Positions 1 through 7,025 of a stretch of 10,783 nt of DNA are shown in pieces. Where the stretch lies: positions 1 through 10,783 of the forward strand of contig JAZNLK010000066.1 in the NCBI GenBank assembly GCA_045579055.1, given 5' to 3'. Each line of letters starts with the position of its first letter. Position 1 is the first letter of the stretch. This stretch comes from SIG440 sp045579055. GTDB taxonomy: Bacteria > Bacillota > Clostridia > Monoglobales > Monoglobaceae. The notes below the pieces were generated by a model. It had not been told where the DNA came from and searched no databases. It saw only the letters and a program-made list of their open reading frames with translations. The position numbers and the translations under genes are program-made.

Positions 1-390
1 TACGCCCTCAAAAACTATATATGTTTTTCTCTTTCCCCACTCACCGTCAATTAAAAAACTTGTGTTATACACACCCACAGGATTTATATCAGGAACATAT
101 GGTGGGTCAACGGGAAACGGATAGTTAACATTGGTATATCCGATTTTGTCATAGCCATGCATCTGCCAGCAAGACGGAACAGGAATTTTATCCCAATCCT
201 CTACTTTGTCAGGAATATCAAATTCTGACTCATAATATTTAAAATTCCATTCTCCATTTAGAAGACGATAAAATTTTGATTCTTCTTTTTTGCCGCAAAG
301 TGCTTTTTCCAAAGAATCATAAGGTATGTAGTACGCCCTTTGCGGTTCTCTGTTTTCATTTATTTTGTCAAGTCTTTCATAAATTCTCAT
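1..390 (-). CDS. GH2 beta-galactosidase, N-terminal part (3' end cut by window edge)
   Basis: An ATG at 390 opens a frame that stays open for 130 codons to the left edge, so the catalytic part lies outside. The visible residues match the start of LacZ-type family 2 glycoside hydrolases: LLNGEWNFKY (about residues 48-57), VPSCWQMHGYD (71-81), then YTNVNYPFPVDPPYVP and NPVGVY, which form the first strands of the jelly-roll sugar-binding domain. The family hydrolyses terminal beta-galactosides or related beta-linked sugars. There is no signal peptide, so a cytoplasmic enzyme acting on imported oligosaccharides is inferred. GAGGA lies 6 bases before the ATG. It follows the BNR-repeat gene after 41 bases in the same direction, so the two are probably co-transcribed. 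Other GH2 activities (beta-glucuronidase, beta-mannosidase) cannot be excluded without the catalytic domain, but these motifs favour the LacZ branch. Confidence 0.9.
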   Translation of the reverse strand, partial: MRIYERLDKINENREPQRAYYIPYDSLEKALCGKKEESKFYRLLNGEWNFKYYESEFDIPDKVEDWDKIPVPSCWQMHGYDKIGYTNVNYPFPVDPPYVPDINPVGVYNTSFLIDGEWGKRKTYIVFEGV

Positions 391-396
391 ATTCTG

Positions 397-401
397 TCCT
401 C
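397..401 (-). promoter_or_regulatory. Ribosome binding site of the GH2 gene
   Basis: GAGGA on the minus strand sits 6 bases before the ATG at 390. It supports that start for a gene whose 3' end is not visible. Confidence 0.7.
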
Positions 402-431
402 ATTTCATATATAGCCAATAAAAATCAGAAT

Positions 432-1535
432 CTATATTTCAATTCTGGTTGCCGCAACCATATACTGTCCCTGTTCTGCAAACCAGTGAGACATCATAAT
501 ATTTCCGTCTGAAAGGAGTGTTGCACCAGGCTGACCGAATTTCAGGAAAGAGAAAATTTCAGCCATTTTCTTGTCTTTTATCATTGGTGTTGCAGGTTCC
601 CATACGACTTCCTTTTCAACGATATTCCATGTTTTGTCTGAAAAATCCACAACGCAAGCATAAATTCCGGGTCTGTCGGTATCACGGCGCACCGCATGAA
701 GAGCAAGAAGCTTTTCACCGCCGATTGCACAAACCGAAGATGCTTGACCTCGTATACCTGTACTTTGAGGCTTTGACCAGGTTTTGCCGTTGTCATAAGA
801 TACGGTATAGTGATTGTCATATCTTTCACCGGTTTCAACATTTTCGTTCCAGCCAATATTGATTATCGCACCCGATTCAAGCTGACACATTCTCTGTTCA
901 TAGCAGGTGACGTTATTACCCTCAAATTCCATACAGATTGCATCGTCGTTCCAAGTCTTTCCCTCATCCTCAGATCGAAGGGCTCTTCCGCACATTTTTC
1001 CGTGAGATTTACCTTCCCAGTCAGGAAAACCTGTGATAGGAGTAATCCAAGTACCATCTTTGAGTACGGTTATAGGAGCTGACGCCTCTACATGAGGTCC
1101 CCATGCACATTCGATATGACTGGGCTTGCTCCAGGTTTTGCCATCGTCTTCCGAGATTGACCAAAACACAAAGTCATCAAGAACTCCACCATTTTGGGGA
1201 TTACCTATGGGATAATCGGGATTTTCACGAAGATATGCATAGCCGACTGCCAAAAGTCTGCCATCGGGAATACATATTGCCTTTGCATAATCGGTTATAG
1301 GTACATCATATCCGCTCAAATCAAACATAAGTTCAGGAGCACTCCAGGTCTTTCCACCATCCTCGCTGAATGAAATATAGCTCGAACTGTCTACACTTTC
1401 AAAAGCCTCGCCAATTACGTGCACCATAGCTAGTGTCCCATCATTCAATTCGCAAACAAACGGGAAGAAATCCTGTCTGCTTCGAAGCTGTGGCAAAGGG
1501 TTTTCATATACAATCGAAGAATTTATAATTTTCAT
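432..1535 (-). CDS. Sialidase-fold BNR/Asp-box repeat protein, cytoplasmic
   Basis: This 367-residue protein has four clear Asp boxes of the form SxDxGKTW at residues 57-64, 128-135, 188-195 and 246-253. Regularly spaced 'LxDGxL/I' strand motifs (LNDGTL, IPDGRL, LKDGTW, LESGAI, LSDGNI) add to this, so a six-bladed sialidase-type propeller is expected. The family (BNR_2, exo-alpha-sialidase-like) usually hydrolyses glycosidic bonds of sialic acids or related sugars. No signal peptide is present, so it should act inside the cell. The N-terminal RSRQDFFPF segment is not the classical FRIP/YRIP motif, and the region where the catalytic Tyr is expected reads FGQPGATLLSDGN, with no Tyr. CYEQRMCQLESG (211-222) could hold the conserved Glu. 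Sialidase specificity is therefore doubtful. AAAGGA lies 8 bases before the ATG. It stands 134 bases after the aldolase gene and 41 before the GH2 gene. Confidence 0.9.
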   Translation of the reverse strand: MKIINSSIVYENPLPQLRSRQDFFPFVCELNDGTLAMVHVIGEAFESVDSSSYISFSEDGGKTWSAPELMFDLSGYDVPITDYAKAICIPDGRLLAVGYAYLRENPDYPIGNPQNGGVLDDFVFWSISEDDGKTWSKPSHIECAWGPHVEASAPITVLKDGTWITPITGFPDWEGKSHGKMCGRALRSEDEGKTWNDDAICMEFEGNNVTCYEQRMCQLESGAIINIGWNENVETGERYDNHYTVSYDNGKTWSKPQSTGIRGQASSVCAIGGEKLLALHAVRRDTDRPGIYACVVDFSDKTWNIVEKEVVWEPATPMIKDKKMAEIFSFLKFGQPGATLLSDGNIMMSHWFAEQGQYMVAATRIEI

Positions 1536-1543
1536 AATTCTTG

Positions 1544-1549
1544 TCCTTT
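1544..1549 (-). promoter_or_regulatory. Ribosome binding site of the BNR-repeat gene
   Basis: AAAGGA on the minus strand, 8 bases before the ATG at 1535. It fixes that start. Confidence 0.7.
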
Positions 1550-1591
1550 CATTTAGTTTTCAAAATTTATATGCTTATCTGAAAAATATAT

Positions 1592-1664
1592 AGGACAAGG
1601 CAAAGTGTTCAGGAATTTTTTTGTGAACAGAATTTTTTATTTCAGAAACACTCTGCCTGACCCT
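1592..1664 (-). terminator. Long imperfect hairpin between the aldolase and BNR genes (terminator-like or processing element)
   Basis: In the minus-strand RNA, bases 1658-1647 (AGGCAGAGTGTT) pair with 1609-1598 (AACACTTTGCCT) over 12 bp with one G-U pair. A further 5 bp outside a single mismatch (1664-1660 with 1596-1592, two of them G-U) extend the stem. The loop is long (about 37 bases) and A/T-rich. After the stem the RNA reads AUAUAUUUUU, a loose U-rich tract. This is the only sizeable gap inside the gene series, and it begins 5 bases after the aldolase stop codon. The position fits partial termination or an mRNA processing/stability element that sets different levels for the two downstream glycosidase-type genes. 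The long loop makes it an atypical intrinsic terminator. Confidence 0.45.
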
Positions 1665-1669
1665 GCTAT

Positions 1670-2743
1670 TTAGCAATCAATATTTTTCTTCCATTTTTCT
1701 ATATTATTTTTTATAAACTCATCATCACTGAGATGAGGATACATTTTCTGAACTCTGTCAAGCTCTTCAAGCTGACCTTTCGATAAGCCTTCCTCGGGAT
1801 TTATGCAGTATATATTTTTCATCAAGCCCTGTCTGCGAAGAATCTCGTGAAGTCCTGCTATGCATCCTGCAAAGGTGTGTGCCGTATCAAAAAATGCACT
1901 ATTGGTATCGGTTACTTCTGCCGCAAGGGTTAGCATTTCTGCGGAGATTGAATCTTTTTCCTTTTCGTCTCTTGTCTTTTCAAAAATCTCAACTGCTTTT
2001 TTTGTCCACACTGACCAATGTCCCAGAAGTCCACCGTCAAAACATTTTTCAACGGCCTTTCCGCCTTTTTCGAACTTATACTTTGTCAAAAGGTCAATAA
2101 CAATATTATCGTCATTTCCCGTATACAAGGTTATGTCATCACATCTGTCCGACATTGCAATCGCCCTCACAACATCAAGAGTTGTATAGCGGTTGAAGGA
2201 TGCACATTTGATTGCAACAACATTTTCGGTTGCACATACCCTCTCCCAGTAGTTATATGTAAACATTCTGCCGCCGCAGGCTGTCTGGAGATAAAATCCA
2301 ATTACAGGCATTATATTTGCAACCTCTTTGGTGCGTTCAATCATATAATCTTCGCTCATATCATTGAGGCCGCCGGGGCTGAGAAGAACTGCATCAAATC
2401 CGTATTCTTTTGCAATTTCAGCTTCCTTTACTGCCTGTTCAATCTTTCCGCATACCCCTGCAACCTTTACGATTACAGTATCGTGTTCTTTTTCGTATTT
2501 ATCAATTTCGTCAGAAACAATTTTCAGAACAGGCTCAAAAAGTGCCACTTTCGGCTTTCTTATCTCAAACTGAGTAGTGTGTACTGCTGTTGCAATACCA
2601 CCAACACCGCAGTCAAGATAGTAATTCATCAGAAGTCTCTGACCCTTTTCGTCAAAGCATCTGTTGTCGTCAAGAGCAAGGGGTGTTGCAGGAATAACTG
2701 TTCCTTCTTTCAGCTTTTTTAATGCAATTTCGTGTCTGGTCAT
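1670..2743 (-). CDS. DHDPS / N-acetylneuraminate lyase family aldolase-like protein
   Basis: This 357-residue class I aldolase-type TIM barrel is of the dihydrodipicolinate synthase/NanA superfamily. The visible signature is Tyr151 in PVIGFYLQ and the Schiff-base Lys179 in VVAIKCASFN. Their 28-residue spacing equals that of Tyr133/Lys161 in E. coli DapA. Family members form an enzyme-bound imine with pyruvate or a 2-keto acid and make or break a C-C bond; some are dehydratases of sugar acids. The usual GTTGE/GSTGE carboxylate-binding loop is replaced by ATAVHTTQFE (51-60). The chain is about 50 residues longer than the usual 300, mostly at the C-terminus. The substrate is therefore unlikely to be aspartate semialdehyde, and a sugar-derived 2-keto acid is a reasonable inference. 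Its ATG overlaps the stop of the upstream epimerase by one base (TAATG), which indicates translational coupling. Confidence 0.92.
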   Translation of the reverse strand: MTRHEIALKKLKEGTVIPATPLALDDNRCFDEKGQRLLMNYYLDCGVGGIATAVHTTQFEIRKPKVALFEPVLKIVSDEIDKYEKEHDTVIVKVAGVCGKIEQAVKEAEIAKEYGFDAVLLSPGGLNDMSEDYMIERTKEVANIMPVIGFYLQTACGGRMFTYNYWERVCATENVVAIKCASFNRYTTLDVVRAIAMSDRCDDITLYTGNDDNIVIDLLTKYKFEKGGKAVEKCFDGGLLGHWSVWTKKAVEIFEKTRDEKEKDSISAEMLTLAAEVTDTNSAFFDTAHTFAGCIAGLHEILRRQGLMKNIYCINPEEGLSKGQLEELDRVQKMYPHLSDDEFIKNNIEKWKKNIDC

Positions 2744-3759
2744 TAATAGCTACCTTTCCTTTCTTCAAAGTGTGTGGGTTTGTCAAGGGTTCTGCCGCCG
2801 TCCATTATGTATTCTGCCTGCCAACGAATGAGGGTCTTTGCAGAAACTGCAGGATAGCCAAATGTCTCCATTGCAAGGGATGCATCATTGAGGTATGCAT
2901 CATTTCCAGGTTCACCTTCGAAAATCGGCTCTTTGCCAAGCAATTCACCAAGCTCAATTGCCGCCTTTTTGATTGATACCGTTTCGGGACCTGTCACATT
3001 CATTATCCTTGCAGGAGCTTCTGCGTGGAGAAGTCCTCTGATTGCAATTTCGTTTGCACTTCCCTGCCAGATAAAGTTAAAGCAGGGTGTCGAAAGGCTT
3101 ATGGGTGTTCCGTTGATAATCTTGTTTGCCACATCAAACAAAACACCGTATCTCAAATCCACCGCAAAATTAAGTCGATATATGAAAACCTTTGTTTCAA
3201 AGGTATTTGCCACATATTCAAAGGCACGTTCACGGGCAAGACAGCTCTGTGCATATTCGCCGATTGGACCTACCTTTTCACACTCTTTACTTCCTCCGTC
3301 CGAGAGCTTCACGATGGGATAAATATTACCCGATGAAAATACCACAATATTCGACTTTTTGAACTTATCAGCAACAAATGCGGGTAAGGTTGAGTTCATC
3401 GCCCATGTCTGCCACTCGTTGCCGTCAGTGCCGAACTTTCTGCCTGCCATATATATAACATTTTCCACTTCTTCAAGGGAATAGAGCTTTTCTCTTTCAA
3501 GCAAGTCCATTGCAACAACTTCAATATCGTTGTCCTGCATAAGTTTAGTTGCAATAGGGTCACTGCCACGGGATACTGCGATAACTCTCTTTTGGATTCC
3601 TGCCTTTTTTATGGCATTTTTTGCAAGGACACAAAGGGTGGGGCCCATTTTGCCACCTGCACCCAACACCATTATATCGCCCTTGATTTTCTTTATGTCT
3701 TCAACAAGAGCATCCGAGGGCTGTGTTAACATTTCATTGAGTTTTTCCTCTGTCCACAT
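2743..3759 (-). CDS. NAD-dependent epimerase/dehydratase-like SDR lacking the YxxxK lysine
   Basis: This 338-residue extended short-chain dehydrogenase/reductase fold has its Rossmann nucleotide-binding loop at residues 31-40 (VLGAGGKMGP) and a second strand ending AVSR (61-64). The active-site Ser region is FSSGNIYP (141-148). The expected YxxxK reads YAQSC (169-173), so the Tyr is kept but the Lys is a Cys. C-terminal features NVTGPETVSI (254-263) and the DASLAMETFGYP segment (292-303) are typical of sugar-nucleotide epimerases or uronate dehydrogenases. The family oxidises or epimerises sugars or sugar acids using NAD(P). With the Lys missing, either another residue does its job or the chemistry differs. 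It starts 4 bases after the M20 gene's stop, and its ribosome binding site (AAAAGGAGAGG) lies in that gene's last codons. The exact substrate is unknown. Confidence 0.9.
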   Translation of the reverse strand: MWTEEKLNEMLTQPSDALVEDIKKIKGDIMVLGAGGKMGPTLCVLAKNAIKKAGIQKRVIAVSRGSDPIATKLMQDNDIEVVAMDLLEREKLYSLEEVENVIYMAGRKFGTDGNEWQTWAMNSTLPAFVADKFKKSNIVVFSSGNIYPIVKLSDGGSKECEKVGPIGEYAQSCLARERAFEYVANTFETKVFIYRLNFAVDLRYGVLFDVANKIINGTPISLSTPCFNFIWQGSANEIAIRGLLHAEAPARIMNVTGPETVSIKKAAIELGELLGKEPIFEGEPGNDAYLNDASLAMETFGYPAVSAKTLIRWQAEYIMDGGRTLDKPTHFEERKGSY

Positions 3760-3763
3760 AATT

Positions 3764-5056
3764 CTATACTTCCTCTCCTTTTAAATATTTCAAGTATTCC
3801 GCTTTGGTCATTTGCGGTTTGAAATTCGCTTTTACATTTTCAGCTTTTTTTGCATCATCGCACAAAAGCTCTGCCGCTGTTAATGCAAGTATTCGAGCCG
3901 CTGAAACATAAGCAGCTTCTGCATCAAAAATCTCAAACTCCTTGCTGTGAAGTGCTCCCGAAAATCCACCGATTGATGGCTGAATTGTGGGGATAATACA
4001 GCTCAAGTCGCCTATATCCGAAGAACCTGTTATTGGTTCACCGTAGATAACATTTTCTTCGCCAAGCACAGATTTCGAAACATCTTCAAATACCTTTGAC
4101 AATTCCGCACTTTCAACAAGAGGCAAGTATCCCGGAATATCCTTTATTTCATAATCCGCACCAATCATCCGGCACGCACCGTCCACCGCCCGCTCCACTG
4201 CAGCATTTCCTTTTTTTATAGCCTCAAAGGTTGCACCTCTCACATATGTATCAACACACACCTCATCAGGTACGGAATTCACAACGTCTCCGCCCTTTGT
4301 TATTATAGGATGTATTCGGATTTTTTCTTCATCTCTGAAGGTCTCACGATTTGAATGAACACCTAAAATCGCCAAAGCCGCCGCATTAAGGGCATTAACC
4401 CCGTCAAAGGGAGTGCTTCCGTGAACGGCTTTACCCTTGAAGGTTATTGTTTTTGCAAGAAAGCCTAAGTTATGACCTTTGACATACATTTTGGACTTTG
4501 GTTCATCACCTTGGGCATGAATCATCATCGCCATATCAACATCATCAAATGCTCCTTCATAAATCAGCTGTTGTTTTCCGCCGTAATACTCAATCTTGCC
4601 ATCTTCTTTCAGCTTTTGTCTGTACTCCAATTCAATGAATTCTTCTGCAGGAACAGCCATAAATGTTATGTCTCCGCAAAGCTCTTCCATAACTCCGCTT
4701 TTCTTCAAAGCTATTGCACTTCCAAGCATTGCCGCAAGCTGTGCATTGTGACCGCAAGCATGTGCCGCAGAATTCTCCCCTTCAAACCTATGTCCTGCAC
4801 ATTTAACAGAGTCCAACTCACCTATTATGCAAATGTTAAACTTATGTTCCTTGCCGCAAAGCTTTGCTTTTACGCCTGTCAAAGCACGAGGATATGTATA
4901 TTCAATTCCAAGCTCATCAAAAATGCTTCTTGCATATTGAGAGGTTTTTTCCTCACAATAGCCAAGCTCAGGAGTTTTTAAAACTTCATTACCTATTTCT
5001 GTTATTTTCAGAACACTTTCATCTATTGCCCGACTAACTCTTTCCTTAATACTCAT
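3764..5056 (-). CDS. M20 family metal-dependent amidohydrolase
   Basis: This 430-residue M20 peptidase/amidohydrolase belongs to the branch with aminobenzoyl-glutamate and N-acyl-amino-acid hydrolases. The visible metal and catalytic positions are GELDS (79-83), HACGHN (99-104, Cys and His ligands), AEEF with the catalytic Glu pair (138-139), MIHAQ (His180) and ALHSKEF (His370). The dimerisation lid lies between, beginning around FKGKAVHGSTPFDGVNAL (206-223). The family removes acyl groups from amides, with two metal ions in the cytoplasm; an N-deacylase for an amino-sugar or sugar-acid amide is inferred. The ATG at 5056 overlaps the SGNH gene's TGA (ATGA), a classical coupled start, and gives the usual family N-terminus MSIKERVSRAIDES. 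An upstream in-frame ATG at 5089 would overlap the preceding gene by 37 bases and has only a weakly placed GGAG, so it was not chosen. Confidence 0.93.
   Translation of the reverse strand: MSIKERVSRAIDESVLKITEIGNEVLKTPELGYCEEKTSQYARSIFDELGIEYTYPRALTGVKAKLCGKEHKFNICIIGELDSVKCAGHRFEGENSAAHACGHNAQLAAMLGSAIALKKSGVMEELCGDITFMAVPAEEFIELEYRQKLKEDGKIEYYGGKQQLIYEGAFDDVDMAMMIHAQGDEPKSKMYVKGHNLGFLAKTITFKGKAVHGSTPFDGVNALNAAALAILGVHSNRETFRDEEKIRIHPIITKGGDVVNSVPDEVCVDTYVRGATFEAIKKGNAAVERAVDGACRMIGADYEIKDIPGYLPLVESAELSKVFEDVSKSVLGEENVIYGEPITGSSDIGDLSCIIPTIQPSIGGFSGALHSKEFEIFDAEAAYVSAARILALTAAELLCDDAKKAENVKANFKPQMTKAEYLKYLKGEEV
5053..5056 (-). promoter_or_regulatory. ATGA stop-start overlap coupling the SGNH esterase and M20 genes
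   Basis: On the minus strand CTATGAGT contains both the TGA of the SGNH gene and the ATG of the M20 gene. No strong ribosome binding site stands close before this ATG, so reinitiation by ribosomes finishing the SGNH gene is the likely mode. Roughly equal amounts of the two deacylating enzymes would follow. Confidence 0.65.
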
Positions 5057-5994
5057 AGCAACACACTCTGTACCTTTTCCAAAACACATTCTGCCAAGAA
5101 CTCCGTTCCTTTGTCATTGGGATGCACGCCGTCTTCAGTCAGCATGGTCTCGCAATCAAGATTACATACAGAGTCGATCACGATGAAGTTTTTATACCTT
5201 TCCGCTTCTGTTCTTATGCTCTTTCTCACATCGTCCAATATTCCTGTTTTTTTCATTTCCTTTTCGGTCACTCTTGCCGCAGGAAGGATAACAAAAATAG
5301 GTATATTTTTGTACTTTTCATAAACTTTATCAAAAGTTTTTTTCATCTCATCAACATATTCCATTTCAAAGTGCCAGTCATTTGTGCCATAGGAAACTGT
5401 GACGGCATAGGGCTTTTCAAGACTGTCCAAATCCCCTAATACTCGGTTATCAAAATAATAACCGCCAATTCCGAAATTGAATGCCTCTGCCCCAAGCTCA
5501 CGTCCAAGCACCTGCGGATATGAAATTGCCTGATGCTGTGAAAAATATCCCTGAGTTATTGAATCACCAAAACAATATATCTTTTTGTCGGGCTTTAGAA
5601 CTTCTTTACCTGCAATTTCTATATTCCTAATTCCCACCTCTGCATAATACGGAAAATATATCCATACTGTTTCCTTAGAAAATTCCACTTCAAACCGTGC
5701 TTCACTTTCAGTAAAACAAATCTGCTCCCGATTTCCGTTTTCCTTCACAATTTCGAAGAAAGTACCTTCCATGCTATTGGTAAAAACTTTAAAATCAAAG
5801 GTCATTCTTTCGCAGTCTTTTATATGAGCATATACCCCCGACTGAAATCGGCTTCTTGAACCAAAAAATCCTCCTTGGTTGTTATAAAATTCCCTTTGTT
5901 CTGAACTGAATCTGTATAAGCACAAATAGTCACCATTTTCCTCTGCTTCCACATATCCGCCAAAATACTTTTTTACTATATTTTTGTCATTCAT
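5053..5994 (-). CDS. SGNH/GDSL hydrolase with N-terminal beta domain (acyl esterase)
   Basis: This 313-residue protein has two parts. Residues 1-130 are a beta-rich domain without a recognised motif, resembling the jelly-roll that precedes the catalytic domain in CE2-type and other SGNH carbohydrate esterases. Residues 137-313 form the SGNH hydrolase, with all four blocks present: GDSIT (143-147, nucleophile Ser145), NFGIGG (173-178), YGTNDW (202-207, oxyanion Asn205) and DGVHPND (288-294, Asp288 and His291). It should hydrolyse O-acyl esters, likely acetyl groups on a saccharide. There is no signal peptide, so the substrate is imported. It follows the 2-hydroxyacid dehydrogenase after 20 bases, with AAAGGA upstream of the ATG, and is coupled to the M20 gene. 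An ester-removing and an amide-removing enzyme thus sit side by side. Confidence 0.92.
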   Translation of the reverse strand: MNDKNIVKKYFGGYVEAEENGDYLCLYRFSSEQREFYNNQGGFFGSRSRFQSGVYAHIKDCERMTFDFKVFTNSMEGTFFEIVKENGNREQICFTESEARFEVEFSKETVWIYFPYYAEVGIRNIEIAGKEVLKPDKKIYCFGDSITQGYFSQHQAISYPQVLGRELGAEAFNFGIGGYYFDNRVLGDLDSLEKPYAVTVSYGTNDWHFEMEYVDEMKKTFDKVYEKYKNIPIFVILPAARVTEKEMKKTGILDDVRKSIRTEAERYKNFIVIDSVCNLDCETMLTEDGVHPNDKGTEFLAECVLEKVQSVLL

Positions 5995-6014
5995 ATATCA
6001 GGCAAGTCCTTTCT

Positions 6015-7016
6015 TTAGCCGCCAACCGTCATTCGTTCTGCCGTCTCTTTGCTTATTTCAAGCTCCGATTTTTCATTGTTTGCAACCCTAAGAATTTCAT
6101 CAGCAAGTCGTATGGTAATCATTGGACGTCTGTCCAATGTGGGACCTCCCATATGAGGAATGCAATATACATTCTCAAGTTTTCTCAACGGACTTTCTGC
6201 ATCAAGAGGTTCAGTGCAATATACATCAAGAACTGCTTTGAACCTGTTTTCCGCCAAAGCTTCAATCATTTCGTCCTCTCTTATAATTGCACCCCTGGCA
6301 GTATTCACAAACAATGCACCATCATGAAGCAAATCAAAATGCCCTTTTCCTATTATCCCACGTGTTTTTTCATTCATTGCCATGTGAACAGTAACAATAT
6401 CCGAAGCTAAAAAAATTTCATCAAGGGATTCCACCTGAACAGCATTATGTTCTGCAAGAAACTGCTCCTCAATTTGGTAGAAATCATATATCTTAAGCTT
6501 CACCCGAAAAGGCCTTAGCATTTTTATCAGGCAACGTGAAATTGTCCCAAGCCCAACAATGCCAACTGTACGTTCAAATAAACCCTCTGACGAGAATCCG
6601 TCTCCACGCCATCCACCTTTTCTCACGTCCTCCACATAATACGGAATCTTGCGAAGTCCCGACAGTATATATGCCAAAGTACCCTCCGCTACAGATTCTG
6701 CATACAAAACATTTCCACTGAGCACCTTGATTCCATGATCAAAAAGTGACAAGTCCACCAAACTTCCGACTGATCCGCCTGTATGAGCAATGATTTTCAC
6801 TCTACTGTCCTTAATCATATCGTAAGTAATCATCGGATGCCCCCAACCGGTGAGTATAATATCAATATTCTTTATTTTTTCTTTGAATGCGTCGCCAAAC
6901 AGCAAATCGTACTCACTTGCATATTCAACATCAAAACGTTCTTCAAGATATGCTTTGACCGCATCTGGCAAAAAAGTGTTACCCTTGCTTTGCATTGACA
7001 CAAATAATTTCATCAT
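6015..7016 (-). CDS. D-isomer-specific 2-hydroxyacid dehydrogenase
   Basis: This 333-residue NAD-dependent dehydrogenase of the D-2-hydroxyacid family (phosphoglycerate dehydrogenase/glyoxylate reductase group) interconverts D-2-hydroxy acids and 2-keto acids. It has the usual split catalytic domain (about 1-105 and 290-333) and a Rossmann domain between. The catalytic triad is complete: Arg241 in NTARGA, Glu269 in CTEPLD and His288 in IPHMGG. The dinucleotide loop is GLGTIS (155-160), with Ser in place of the third Gly. Asp178 ends the second strand, which favours NAD over NADP. No ACT or other regulatory domain follows, so serine biosynthesis is unlikely and a sugar-acid step is inferred. 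It begins 9 bases after the amidase gene, whose stop codon overlaps the AAGGA ribosome binding site. A second ATG at codon 2 is equally well placed. Confidence 0.93.
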   Translation of the reverse strand: MMKLFVSMQSKGNTFLPDAVKAYLEERFDVEYASEYDLLFGDAFKEKIKNIDIILTGWGHPMITYDMIKDSRVKIIAHTGGSVGSLVDLSLFDHGIKVLSGNVLYAESVAEGTLAYILSGLRKIPYYVEDVRKGGWRGDGFSSEGLFERTVGIVGLGTISRCLIKMLRPFRVKLKIYDFYQIEEQFLAEHNAVQVESLDEIFLASDIVTVHMAMNEKTRGIIGKGHFDLLHDGALFVNTARGAIIREDEMIEALAENRFKAVLDVYCTEPLDAESPLRKLENVYCIPHMGGPTLDRRPMITIRLADEILRVANNEKSELEISKETAERMTVGG

Positions 7017-7025
7017 AATCAGTCC

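Noticed and set aside
1536..1669. A promoter for the BNR gene, from TATAAA-like bases in the gap.
   Set aside because: No -35 element is seen at a 16-18 base spacing. AT-richness alone gives such matches.
2018..2722. A long plus-strand open frame (234 codons) opposite the aldolase gene.
   Set aside because: Its translation is a Cys/Phe-rich mirror of a well-supported minus-strand gene, with no family motif. The other plus-strand frames are the same kind of shadow.
1..3759. A standard nan (sialic acid) catabolic operon, based on the sialidase-like and NanA-like genes.
   Set aside because: No nanE, nanK, nagA/nagB or sialic-acid transporter is visible, and both key proteins deviate from the canonical motifs.
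5057..5089. An upstream ATG start for the M20 gene.
   Set aside because: It would extend the protein by 11 residues (MCFGKGTECVA) that do not fit the family N-terminus, and it overlaps the SGNH gene by 37 bases. The ATGA overlap start is better.
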